This document shows, in pieces, positions 8,378 to 16,669 of a stretch of DNA of 64,000 bases. Where the stretch lies: the NCBI RefSeq assembly GCF_000717335.1, contig NZ_JNYZ01000003.1, positions 62,001-126,000 of the forward strand, in the 5' to 3' direction. This DNA is from Amycolatopsis jejuensis (GTDB lineage: Bacteria; Actinomycetota; Actinomycetes; Mycobacteriales; Pseudonocardiaceae). Numbering within the stretch: the stretch's first letter is position 1; the number at the start of each line of letters is the position of its first letter. Below the pieces are notes generated by a model. It saw only the letters and a program-made list of their open reading frames with translations, made no database searches and had not been told where the DNA came from. Made by a program: the position numbers and the translations under genes.

Positions 8378-10572
8378 GACGTTCCTCCAGGGGATGGGGA
8401 CAGCACTCCGGCGGGCGGCCACTGCCCGGTGCGGAGATCGGCGTCGTGCTGCCCGATTCGGGGGGCAGGCTGCGGCTGCGGCGGCTCGTAACCGTGCAGC
8501 CGAAACGGAAAACCCTTCTGCCGACGGGGTTCGTCGAGGAATACCCGGCGGCGGCGAAAATGCGGATCCTCGGCACGTTCCCGTGCCGTCCGGACCGGCG
8601 CGACCGGAATCGCCCCTTGAGTCAGTTCCCGCAGACATTCCTCGACTGACTGCGACCGCGTCCACCCCGCAATGATGCCGTCGACCTCTTCGTGGTGCTC
8701 TTCCCACCACTCCGGCGGGCGATCTGCCAGCTCGACGGAACCCACCAACGCGGCCAACGCAGCCCGCTGCGCATCCGTGCGGCACACGATGGCGACCCAC
8801 TGGTCAGGCCCAGCACAGGGATAGACCTCGTGCGGGGTACTGCCCGGCCGCCGGTTTCCGGTCGGCTCCGGAATGGTTCCGGCATCGACGTACTCGGCAA
8901 TCCGGTCAGCCAACGTCCAGCTCACCAGTTCCCGTTGCGACACATCGAGATACGTACCGCGCAGCTCCTGCGTCACACAGTAGGCGACCACAGCCGCCCC
9001 GAACAGCGACACCACTTGGTCGGGATAGTTGATGTCCGCGGAAGACCACATCGGACGGTCGCCCGGATACCCGGTGACCGAAGCCAGCCCGGACATCAAG
9101 TCCAAAGTGGACCCGTACGACCGGGTACCTGATTCCGGACCGGATTGCCCCTGGCTGGACAGCGAAAGGTAAATCAACCGGGGATTGATCTCCGCCAAGG
9201 TCGGGTAATCGATCCCGAGCCGCTGGGTGACCCCCACGGTGAAGTTTTCGATCAGTACATCCGACCGGGCCACGAGGCGACGCAGTTCCGCCTTCCCCGC
9301 CTCGGTCTTGAGGTCCAAAGTGATCCCGAGCTTCCCGCTGTTGTTCGATTCGAACAGCGGTGACTCCTCCATTGCCTCGGCGTCGCCCGCATTCGGCACC
9401 GGCCAGACCCGGAATGCGTCCGGACGCGTCATGGATTCGATCTTGATGACCGTGGCGCCGTAATCCGCAAGCAGCCGTCCGGTCGCGGCACCGGCCGTGA
9501 TGGTCCCGAGGTCCAGCACGACGACCCCGGACAACGGCGCACTTCCGTCCGGCGCCGGCCGGTGTTGCCGGGGCGCGGGAACCACCTCGGCCGTCGGCTC
9601 GGAATTCCACGGCAGCCCGGCGACCGGTGCCAAATGGTCCGCAACGAATCCCCGCGCCCGGTACTGCGGGTCGGTCACGAGATCGGAAATGTCCGCGCTG
9701 TACCCGAATGGCAGCCCGAGTTCCTGCGCCCGCCGATAGATCTCGCGTTTACCGTTCCGCGCCGCCCACCGCTCGACCGCGGGCCACCAGGTGTCCACCA
9801 GCTGGGAACGCGCCTGATCAGTGCTCAGCCGTGGGTCCGCGAGCACCGGGTCGCCGACCAGCTGCACCACGGCGTCCCATTGCTCCGGCTGGTAAATGAA
9901 CCCGACCCAGCCGTCCGCCGCCCGGACCAGCCGCCAGCGTCCGCTGTTAGTCCCGATCCGCGCGGAAATCTGCCCGGTCTCGGCGTAGAACACATCGCTC
10001 TTCCAGTCAATATATGCTGCGACATCACACAACGCGACATCCACGACGTCACCACCCGGTCGACGCAAGGCCAGCATCGCGCCATAGAAGGCAGCGAATG
10101 CGGCGGCATGCGCGGTTTGCTCGCCACCGAGGCTCAACGGCGGCCGGGTGGGCTCTCCCACCATGACCGCCAACCCGCCGTGACATTCAGCAAGCAAACT
10201 GTCACCATAAGTATCGGAACGCGAATCGTCGGCGCCATACGGCGTAATCGACACCACGACCAGATGCGGAAACCGATCCAGCGACAGTCCACTTTCGACA
10301 GCGCGAGCGGGCCCGAAGTCGGTGATCAGCACATCGGCGCAGGCCAGCAGGTCATCCAGCCGGTCGACAGGTTCGCCGTGCTTTCCCGCATTCAAAGTGG
10401 CAAAGGTGTAGCTCACCCCGGTGGCGTCCACAGGTCTCTGAGTCCGAAGTGGATCACCACCCGGCGGTTCGCACCGGGTGACGTGGTGCCCGAACCCGGC
10501 GAACAACCGGCCGCAGACCCGGCCGGCAATCCCGTCGGCGAGTTCGACCACCCGCAGGAGACGGCCGCTCAT
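8374..10572 (-). CDS. Tandem two-domain CaiB/BaiF (family III) CoA-transferase
   Basis: At 732 residues this is about twice the usual size. An N-terminal CaiB-like unit (about 1-375, SGRLLRVVELADGIAGRVCG) is joined to a second complete unit (about 385-732, LSGVVVLDLGTITAGAATGR). The second unit has the aspartate expected for the acyl anhydride intermediate in YGSTLDLMSGLASVTG. The equivalent place in the first unit (YGDSLLAECHGGLAV) lacks a clear aspartate, so half may be structural. Family III enzymes transfer CoA between carboxylic acids and normally work as interlocked dimers; the fusion would make an intramolecular pair. ATGA overlaps link it to the enoyl-CoA hydratase and thiolase A. Confidence 0.88.
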   Translation of the reverse strand: MSGRLLRVVELADGIAGRVCGRLFAGFGHHVTRCEPPGGDPLRTQRPVDATGVSYTFATLNAGKHGEPVDRLDDLLACADVLITDFGPARAVESGLSLDRFPHLVVVSITPYGADDSRSDTYGDSLLAECHGGLAVMVGEPTRPPLSLGGEQTAHAAAFAAFYGAMLALRRPGGDVVDVALCDVAAYIDWKSDVFYAETGQISARIGTNSGRWRLVRAADGWVGFIYQPEQWDAVVQLVGDPVLADPRLSTDQARSQLVDTWWPAVERWAARNGKREIYRRAQELGLPFGYSADISDLVTDPQYRARGFVADHLAPVAGLPWNSEPTAEVVPAPRQHRPAPDGSAPLSGVVVLDLGTITAGAATGRLLADYGATVIKIESMTRPDAFRVWPVPNAGDAEAMEESPLFESNNSGKLGITLDLKTEAGKAELRRLVARSDVLIENFTVGVTQRLGIDYPTLAEINPRLIYLSLSSQGQSGPESGTRSYGSTLDLMSGLASVTGYPGDRPMWSSADINYPDQVVSLFGAAVVAYCVTQELRGTYLDVSQRELVSWTLADRIAEYVDAGTIPEPTGNRRPGSTPHEVYPCAGPDQWVAIVCRTDAQRAALAALVGSVELADRPPEWWEEHHEEVDGIIAGWTRSQSVEECLRELTQGAIPVAPVRTARERAEDPHFRRRRVFLDEPRRQKGFPFRLHGYEPPQPQPAPRIGQHDADLRTGQWPPAGVLSPSPGGTS

Positions 10573-11369
10573 CGGGAACCTTCGCGGCCGACCGCCATCC
10601 GATGCGTCGCATGTGGATCGTCGAGCACGTCGGTGCGCGCGGTGATCTGCGACCGGACGTCTTCCCCGTACTCCAAGGCTTTCGTCCAGTCCGAAATGTA
10701 CATCGGGATCTCGTGCAGGGCCCGTTTCGCCCACGACAGCGTCACCGCGTTGTGCCGCGCCACGCGGCGGGCCAGTTCGAGTGCGGCCGATTCCAGCTCA
10801 CCGGCCGGGACCGCGAAATTCACCAGGCCCCATTCCGCCGCCGTCGCACCGGTGATCCGGTCGGCAGTGAGCACCATCCACGCCGACCGTTTCGCCCCGA
10901 GCCGCAACTGCGTCGACGGACCGGCCAGCCCCGGGTACAACCCGAAACCGACCTCCGGCATCCCGATCGGTGCGTCCTCGGCCGCGACGGCGAGGTCACT
11001 GGAATTGATCAGCGTCAGCCCGCCGCCGAGTGCGAAACCGTTGACCGCCGCAATGACAATGGCCGAATGCTGGCGAATGCGTTCCTGCACGGCCAGCCAG
11101 CTCGTGCGACGGCCGGCCCCGCGGCGGTCGGCGTCGATGTCCTCCTCCGCCGATTCCTTGAGGTCGACTCCCGCACAGAACGCCGGTCCGGCGCCGGTGA
11201 GCACGATGCCCTTCACGCGGCCGTCGCACCGGTCCAGGATGTCCAGCAGCTGCGTGCGCGCGGACCGGCTCATCGCATTGCGTTTTTCCGGCCGGTTCAA
11301 CGTGATGCGCGCAACGTCGCCGGACAGATCCTCGTACCGGACGAGGTCGTGATCAGCGATCGGATCCAT
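10569..11369 (-). CDS. Enoyl-CoA hydratase/isomerase family protein
   Basis: A crotonase-fold protein of 266 residues with the oxyanion-hole segments ARITLNRPEKRNAMS and GPAFCAGVDLKES, and a second segment NGFALGGGLTLIN. Crotonase enzymes hydrate, isomerise or hydrolyse acyl-CoA thioesters; the exact reaction cannot be read here. I chose the ATG at 11369, which has GAGGGTGGA at the right distance, over an in-frame GTG at 11387 with no ribosome site. The gene overlaps the tandem CaiB gene by 4 bp and lies 30 bp after DUF35 copy B. It likely performs the hydration step that creates the hydroxyacyl-CoA for retro-aldol cleavage. Confidence 0.9.
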   Translation of the reverse strand: MDPIADHDLVRYEDLSGDVARITLNRPEKRNAMSRSARTQLLDILDRCDGRVKGIVLTGAGPAFCAGVDLKESAEEDIDADRRGAGRRTSWLAVQERIRQHSAIVIAAVNGFALGGGLTLINSSDLAVAAEDAPIGMPEVGFGLYPGLAGPSTQLRLGAKRSAWMVLTADRITGATAAEWGLVNFAVPAGELESAALELARRVARHNAVTLSWAKRALHEIPMYISDWTKALEYGEDVRSQITARTDVLDDPHATHRMAVGREGSR

Positions 11370-11399
11370 GAATTCCACCCTCACCACTCGCGGGAGCGC

Positions 11400-11819
11400 T
11401 CAGTGCGCTGTCTCGGTGCTGAACTGCAGAACGGCCCGCCCGGCCGCGCCCGTCCGGAAGACCGCGCGGACCGGCTGGTCGAGCTCCACGTCTTCCGGTG
11501 CGTCGGCCAGCACGCTGATCACCAGCGGACCTTCGGCCAGCCGCACGTAGACGAGCCGGTACGGGACCTCGTCGGCGAACGCGGCGAAGTACTTCTGGTG
11601 CATCGTGCACCACGACCAGATCGTTCCGTTTCCGCTCATGGCCTGCCACGAGGCCGAGGCGGAAAGACATTGTGGACAGACCGGCGCATCCGGAAACCGG
11701 ACGTGCCCGCAGTCACTGCACTGCTGAAGCCGTAGTTCGCCGGCCGCACAACCGTCCCAGAACGGCTTGTTCCGGGCGGTGATGTCCGGCAGCAATTTCG
11801 TATAGGCCGCGACGTCCAT
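11400..11819 (-). CDS. DUF35/OB-fold zinc-ribbon acyl-CoA-binding protein, copy B
   Basis: The second DUF35 protein of the operon has 139 residues, with zinc-ribbon cysteines C34, C37, C48 and C51 (QQCSDCG...CPQC) and an OB-fold body (GNGTIWSWCTMHQKY, VPYRLVYVRLAEGPLVIS). It is 12 bp downstream of thiolase-like copy B, mirroring the arrangement of copy A. The pairing suggests two independent thiolase/DUF35 complexes acting on different intermediates of the same pathway. The proteins are clearly diverged from each other outside the ribbon, so this is not a recent duplication. Confidence 0.9.
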   Translation of the reverse strand: MDVAAYTKLLPDITARNKPFWDGCAAGELRLQQCSDCGHVRFPDAPVCPQCLSASASWQAMSGNGTIWSWCTMHQKYFAAFADEVPYRLVYVRLAEGPLVISVLADAPEDVELDQPVRAVFRTGAAGRAVLQFSTETAH

Positions 11820-11831
11820 CGCCCCGCCTTC

Positions 11832-12962
11832 CTAGTCTGCGGTGAAAATATGCGAGGTCACGATCGGCGAAATGCAGATGTACTGCACCGTCCGGCAGTT
11901 TTCGACCTGCCGTTCGCCGCCCTCGCCACGCAGCTGCCGCACCGCTTCCACGTGCAGCGCGAAGCCCTGCATGTAACTCTCGCTGGTGTGCCCGCCCGAG
12001 GTGTTCAACGGACGTTCGCCACCGAGCTCGATCCGGCCGTCCCGCACCCATTCCCACGATTCGCCGCGGGGTGCGTGCCCGAAACCCTCCAGCGAGAAGA
12101 GAATCGTCGGCAGGAAGTTGTCGTACACCTGCAAGCAGTCGATCTGCTCGGGGCCGATACCGGATCTCTGGTACAGCTCCCCGGCGACCGCCGCACTCGT
12201 CGAGTAGTAGAAATCGGGGCTGATGTAACTGCGGCTCAGCTCCGCCCGTCCCGCTGTGCCGGCCACTCGCACCGGTTTCTTGCGCATCCCACGGGCCCGG
12301 TCCAGCGATGTCACGATGAACGCGACCGCACCGTCGTTGATGATGCAGTAATCGAGTTTCCGCAACGGCTCGGCGATGTACCGCGACGCCAGGTACTCGT
12401 TCTCGTCGATTTCCTTGCCGAACACCGCAATCGGATTGCGCGCGCCATTGGCCCGGTTGTTGATCGCCAACGGTGCCAGCGCATTCTCCGGCGCGCCGTA
12501 CCTCGTGCGATACCGCTGGTACATCATGGATACATACGCGCCGGTGGACGTCATCCCGTACATGGCGTCGTACGCTCCGGCCGGATCAGCGTCCCCGCCA
12601 CCGTATTTCACCCCGGCGGAGCGGCCATTTGTCGCGTACACACAGGCAACCGTGTTCGCGACGCCCGACTGCACCAGCGCAATCGCTTCCTGCAACGCGA
12701 TCCCGCTCATCCGGCCGGTACCTTCGAGGTCGTGCACAAATCCGGGACCGGTAAGCCCGGCCACCTCGCCGAACCGGCCGTACTTCAGGTTGATGCACAG
12801 CAATCCGTCGATGTCCTGCTGTGTTGCTCCGCAATCTTCGAGCGCATCGCGAAATGCATCCACGGCGAGCTCGTATAAATCGTTGGGGTTGTCTTTGTCG
12901 GCATACAATCGCCGGAAATCCGACGATCCGACGCCGACGATTGCCACCTCTTTGTTGGCCAC
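11832..12962 (-). CDS. Thiolase-like (SCP-x/Ltp2-type) protein, copy B
   Basis: A 376-residue thiolase-fold protein starting at GTG 12962, preceded by GAGGGTGAG. The loop that would hold the catalytic cysteine reads DLEGTGRMSGIAL (residues 79-91), with no cysteine, and the C-terminal loop is NTSGGHTSESYMQG. As with copy A, a Claisen thiolase reaction is unlikely, and a retro-aldolase or substrate-binding role with the neighbouring DUF35 protein is more plausible. It is the first enzyme gene of the catabolic operon, 46 bp after the GntR regulator. The frame stays open upstream but only through the end of gntR. Confidence 0.87.
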   Translation of the reverse strand: MANKEVAIVGVGSSDFRRLYADKDNPNDLYELAVDAFRDALEDCGATQQDIDGLLCINLKYGRFGEVAGLTGPGFVHDLEGTGRMSGIALQEAIALVQSGVANTVACVYATNGRSAGVKYGGGDADPAGAYDAMYGMTSTGAYVSMMYQRYRTRYGAPENALAPLAINNRANGARNPIAVFGKEIDENEYLASRYIAEPLRKLDYCIINDGAVAFIVTSLDRARGMRKKPVRVAGTAGRAELSRSYISPDFYYSTSAAVAGELYQRSGIGPEQIDCLQVYDNFLPTILFSLEGFGHAPRGESWEWVRDGRIELGGERPLNTSGGHTSESYMQGFALHVEAVRQLRGEGGERQVENCRTVQYICISPIVTSHIFTAD

Positions 12963-13008
12963 CGTGATCTCACCCTCGTATTCGTGCCGGCGTCCTGCGC
13001 CGGCGTCT

Positions 13009-13683
13009 TCACGGGTGTTTCTTCTCCAGGATTTCCACGGCCTCCAGCGCTGCCTTGGCCGCAGCGCGGACGTGCCGGTGTGCTGCCTCGGCGGCCCGCT
13101 CGGGCGAGCGTTCCCGGATTGCCTCGGCAAGTTGCAGGTATTCCTGCACGGACGATTCGAGCCGGCCCGGAATGGTCACCGAAAGGCTTCGCAACGCGTG
13201 GATGCGCGTGTGCAACGGCCCGAGCATCGATTTCAGCAGCGCATTGCGAGCACCATCGACGAGCAGCTCGTCGAATTCGTATATCGCCCGCAGCCGCTCT
13301 TCACCGGTCGCCTTCGGCTGCACCTTTTCCACCAGCTCGGCGACTTCGGCATCCGTCGCCCGCCGCACGAACAGTTCCGCCGCGGCCGGCTCGAGCGCGT
13401 CACGCACTTCGTAGATTTCGCGTACCTCAGTGCTGCCGAGCGTGGCGACCTGCACGCCGCGGCTCGGCGACGGCTCCACGAGACCCAGGGTCTGCAGGTG
13501 CCGCATCGCTTCCCGCACGGAGGTGCGGCTGACGCCGGTGAGTTCGACGAGCTCGCGCTCGGTGAGCTTGCGTCCCGGAGGGAGGAGCCCCGTGGCGATC
13601 GCGTCGCGGATCCGCCGGACCACCATCTCCGGCACGGATTCGGTCGGTCGGTCGATCAACAGGTCCAGCTTCGACTCGGTCAC
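13009..13683 (-). CDS. GntR-family transcriptional regulator (FadR/FCD subfamily)
   Basis: The 224-residue protein has an N-terminal winged helix (residues 15-80: LTERELVELTGVSRTSVREA and LQTLGLVEPSPSRGVQV) and an all-helical FCD ligand domain (about 90-215) with the metal-binding-type residues in EIYEVRDALE and later histidines (HTRIHAL, AAHRHVRAA). FCD regulators usually repress until an organic acid or acyl-CoA binds. It starts with GTG after a GAGGA ribosome site. It lies between the importer genes and the catabolic genes on the same strand, so it most likely controls both. A dyad sits just upstream of it. Confidence 0.92.
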   Translation of the reverse strand: MTESKLDLLIDRPTESVPEMVVRRIRDAIATGLLPPGRKLTERELVELTGVSRTSVREAMRHLQTLGLVEPSPSRGVQVATLGSTEVREIYEVRDALEPAAAELFVRRATDAEVAELVEKVQPKATGEERLRAIYEFDELLVDGARNALLKSMLGPLHTRIHALRSLSVTIPGRLESSVQEYLQLAEAIRERSPERAAEAAHRHVRAAAKAALEAVEILEKKHP

Positions 13684-13698
13684 GGTAGTTCCTCACTT

Positions 13699-13731
13699 TT
13701 GTCTGACGTACTACATCGTACGTGCGTCAGA
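13699..13731. promoter_or_regulatory. Candidate GntR operator upstream of gntR
   Basis: A 7-bp inverted repeat TCTGACG/CGTCAGA (13702-13708 and 13725-13731, 16-bp spacer) sits 18-48 bp upstream of the gntR start. Its left half is embedded in TTTTGTCTGACGT, close to the TNGTNNNACNA-type core recognised by FadR-subfamily regulators. A related TTTGTCTGATG sequence occurs upstream of the importer's binding-protein gene. Autoregulation is the inferred role. Confidence 0.5.
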
Positions 13732-13755
13732 TGATCGGGGTCAAGGTGCTACAGG

Positions 13756-14799
13756 TCATACCTCACCAGGCAAAACGTGCCCTGGAGCGGCACTCACAGT
13801 CTGCAGATGACACGCGACCTCCCCACCACCCGGTACCTCAGTGTGCTCGGGCATGCGCTGACGGCACACGTCCATGACAAACCGGCACCGCGTCTGGAAC
13901 GGACACCCCACCGGCGGGTTCGCCGGATCCGGCAAATCGCCCTCGAGCACGATCCGCTCCGTTTTCCGCCGCGGATCCGGAATCGCCGACAGCAACGCCT
14001 GCGTATACGGATGCGCGGGCGCCGAATAGACCCGCTCCACCGGTCCGGTTTCCACGATCCGGCCGAGGTACATCACCGCGACCCGATGCGAGATGTGCCG
14101 GACGATGGCCAGGTCGTGCGCAATGAACAAATACGTCAGCCCGAATTCCGCCCGCAGCCGCTCCAGCAAGTTGATCACCTGGTTCTGCGTGGACACGTCC
14201 AAAGCGGACACTGCCTCGTCACACACGATGAACCGCGGGTTCAGGGCGATGGCCCGGGCAATGGCCAGCCGCTGCCGCTGTCCGCCGGAGAATTCGTACG
14301 GATACCGATCGCCATAGCTCGTGCGGAGACCGACCAGTTCGATGAGCTCGTCGACCCGGCTGCGCGCGGCTTTCGCCGACAGTTTCTCGTGCACCATCAG
14401 CGGTTCCGCGAGGCTGGCGGCCACTGTGGACGACGGGTCGAGCGACGAATACGGGTCCTGGAACACCATCTGCATGCTCCGCCGGGCTTTGCGCAGGCCC
14501 GCCCCGCGCAGGCGGGTGACGTCGTGCCCGGCCACCGAAACCGACCCGCTCGCGGCCGGCACCAGCTTGAGCAGCGCGCGGCCGGTGGTCGACTTCCCCG
14601 ATCCGGATTCGCCGACCAGTCCGAACGTCTCACCGCGGTCGATGTGGAACGAGACGTCGCTGACCGCGCGCACCTGCCGCGCCGGCTTGAGCGGGCTCTT
14701 CTTGCGGAACACCACGCTGAGCCCGTGGACGTCGACGAGCGGCCCTGGCTCCGGCGTACCGGCCGGGAGCAGCTCGGCGCTGGACTTCGTGACACTCAT
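13756..14799 (-). CDS. Peptide/nickel ABC transporter ATPase (DppF/OppF type)
   Basis: A 347-residue ATPase with Walker [10 protein letters not shown], signature SGGQRQR, Walker B ICD-type segment (FIVCDEAVSALD) and the C-terminal oligopeptide/dipeptide extension containing the cysteine pattern CPFQTRCRFVMDVC, typical of this family and sometimes linked to a cluster-binding site. The ATG at 14799 overlaps the upstream ATPase stop (ATGA). The longer in-frame region upstream is a shadow of that neighbour. With the next four genes it forms a complete five-component importer. Confidence 0.93.
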   Translation of the reverse strand: MSVTKSSAELLPAGTPEPGPLVDVHGLSVVFRKKSPLKPARQVRAVSDVSFHIDRGETFGLVGESGSGKSTTGRALLKLVPAASGSVSVAGHDVTRLRGAGLRKARRSMQMVFQDPYSSLDPSSTVAASLAEPLMVHEKLSAKAARSRVDELIELVGLRTSYGDRYPYEFSGGQRQRLAIARAIALNPRFIVCDEAVSALDVSTQNQVINLLERLRAEFGLTYLFIAHDLAIVRHISHRVAVMYLGRIVETGPVERVYSAPAHPYTQALLSAIPDPRRKTERIVLEGDLPDPANPPVGCPFQTRCRFVMDVCRQRMPEHTEVPGGGEVACHLQTVSAAPGHVLPGEV

Positions 14800-15788
14800 G
14801 GGGACACCACCAACCGCAGCTCCTCGGTTCGGCAACAGCGGCTGCTGCGGCCGTCTTCGATGATCCGGAGGGACGGCGCGCTGGCCACGCATTTGTCGCT
14901 GGCGTACCCGCAGCGCGGCCCGAACCGGCACCCCTCCGGCATCCGCCACGGCTCCGGCGTCCGCCCGGGAATCACCGGCAGTTCCTTGCCGCGCACCCCC
15001 AGCTGCGGCATCGCATTCAGCAATCCCGCCGTGTACGGGTGTTTCGGCACGTTGTACAAATCCAGCGCCGCCGCGGTCTCGACCACCTCCCCCGCATACA
15101 TCACCACCACCCGGTCGGCGAGTTCGACGACGAGCCCGAGATCGTGCGTGATGAACAGGATTCCGCAGCCCGTTTCGTCCCGCAGCCGGGCCAGCAAGGC
15201 AACAATCTGTGCCTGCACCGTCACATCGAGTGCGGTCGCGGGTTCGTCGGCAATCAGCAACCGTGGTTCGCACGCCAGCGCCATCGCGATCATGGCCCGT
15301 TGCCGCATTCCGCCGGAGAATTCGTGCGGATAGTCCTTGACCCGGTTTCCCGCATCCGGGACCCCGACGAGGTCGAGCATTTCCGCCGCCCTGGCAAAAG
15401 CCGCCCGGCGCGAACCGCCCTTGTGCCGCCGGTAGACCTCGGCAATCTGGTCGCCGATCGTGAACGCCGGGTTCAGGCTGGTCATCGGTTCCTGGAAGAT
15501 CATCGAGATCTCGTTGCCGCGGATGTCGCGCAACTCCCGTGGCGGCAGGCCGACCAGGTCACGGCCTTGATACCAGACGTGTCCTTCCGGCGTTCGCGTG
15601 TACGACTCCGGCAGCAACCGCAGTACCGAAAGGCTGGTGACGCTCTTGCCCGAACCGGATTCCCCGACCAGGCCGACGATTTCGCCCGGCCCGACGTCGA
15701 ACGACACTCCATTCACGACAGTCGTCCAGCCGCGATCGGTCAGGAAGTCCACGTGCAGATCGTCGATCCGGAGTAGTTCCTCGGTCAT
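14796..15788 (-). CDS. Peptide/nickel ABC transporter ATPase (DppD/OppD type)
   Basis: The 330-residue partner ATPase has Walker [13 protein letters not shown], signature SGGMRQRAM, Walker B LLIADEPATALD and a C-terminal CRFGPRCGYASDKC cluster-like motif. It overlaps both the permease gene upstream and the DppF-type gene downstream by 4 bp. DppD/DppF heterodimers energise import of peptides, nickel chelates, opines or other amides, so the substrate class cannot be fixed by family alone. The nearby amidase and CoA enzymes point to a carboxylate or amide ligand. Confidence 0.93.
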   Translation of the reverse strand: MTEELLRIDDLHVDFLTDRGWTTVVNGVSFDVGPGEIVGLVGESGSGKSVTSLSVLRLLPESYTRTPEGHVWYQGRDLVGLPPRELRDIRGNEISMIFQEPMTSLNPAFTIGDQIAEVYRRHKGGSRRAAFARAAEMLDLVGVPDAGNRVKDYPHEFSGGMRQRAMIAMALACEPRLLIADEPATALDVTVQAQIVALLARLRDETGCGILFITHDLGLVVELADRVVVMYAGEVVETAAALDLYNVPKHPYTAGLLNAMPQLGVRGKELPVIPGRTPEPWRMPEGCRFGPRCGYASDKCVASAPSLRIIEDGRSSRCCRTEELRLVVSP

Positions 15789-16669
15789 GACGCCTTCCTC
15801 GTTTCGCGGCCGAATGCGTCACGCAGGCCGTCGCCCACGAGGTTGAAACACAGCGTGGCAATGGCAATCGCGATCCCGGGATACACGGCGAGCGCCGGAT
15901 TCGTGCGCATGTCCTGGAAAGCCTGCCCGAGCATGCTGCCCCAGCTTGCCGTCGGCGGAAGCGCGCCGAGACCCAGCAGGCTCACCGTGACCTCGGCCAG
16001 CAAGGCGGACGCCAGCAGGAACGACAGCTGGATCAGCACCGTCGGCAGGATGTTCGGCAGCACTCGTTTACGCAGAATGGTGAGATGCGGCGTGCCGATA
16101 CTCGTGGACGCTTCGATGTACACCTCGCGCCGGACACCCATTGCGCTGCCCCGCACCACGCGATACATCCGCGGCGCGTACACGATTCCGAGCGACACCA
16201 TTGCGGTGATGAGGCCGGGCCCGGTGGCCGCGATGATCGCAATGGTGAGCACGATCGCGGGAAAGGACATCAAGATGTCGGCCGCGCGGTCCAGTACCCA
16301 ATCCACCGCACCGCCGAAATAGCCGCCGAGCAAACCGAGCGGGAGACCGATTCCGGTCGCGATGGCAACGGCAAGAGCCGCCGCGGCAAGCGAAACCCGG
16401 CCGCCGTGCATGAGGCGGCTCAACGTGTCGCGGCCGAGCATGTCGGTGCCGAGCCAATGCTGCGGGGTGGGCCCGGAAACGCGATTGGCGATGTCGATCT
16501 GCGCGGGACCGTATGGCGCCAGCCACGGGGACGCCATTGTCACCACGAGAATCACCAGCAGCAGCACCGCGCCGATCACGGCCGATTTGTTGCCGAGGAA
16601 ACGGCGGAGCAGCGCCCGCGCACGGGGAACCGGTGGGCTGTCTTGTTCTTCCGTGACCGTTCCAGTCAT
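15785..16669 (-). CDS. Peptide/nickel ABC transporter permease (DppC type)
   Basis: A 294-residue inner-membrane permease: N-terminal cytoplasmic lead, a first membrane span (AVIGAVLLLVILVVTMASPWL), the GTDMLGRDTLSR motif typical of DppC/OppC and five further hydrophobic segments, with the EAA-like loop around EASTSIGTPHLTILRKRVLPN. I chose the ATG at 16669, which gives an ATGA overlap with the upstream permease; the preceding in-frame stretch is a shadow of dppB. It forms the translocation pore together with the DppB-type protein. Confidence 0.93.
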   Translation of the reverse strand: MTGTVTEEQDSPPVPRARALLRRFLGNKSAVIGAVLLLVILVVTMASPWLAPYGPAQIDIANRVSGPTPQHWLGTDMLGRDTLSRLMHGGRVSLAAAALAVAIATGIGLPLGLLGGYFGGAVDWVLDRAADILMSFPAIVLTIAIIAATGPGLITAMVSLGIVYAPRMYRVVRGSAMGVRREVYIEASTSIGTPHLTILRKRVLPNILPTVLIQLSFLLASALLAEVTVSLLGLGALPPTASWGSMLGQAFQDMRTNPALAVYPGIAIAIATLCFNLVGDGLRDAFGRETRKAS

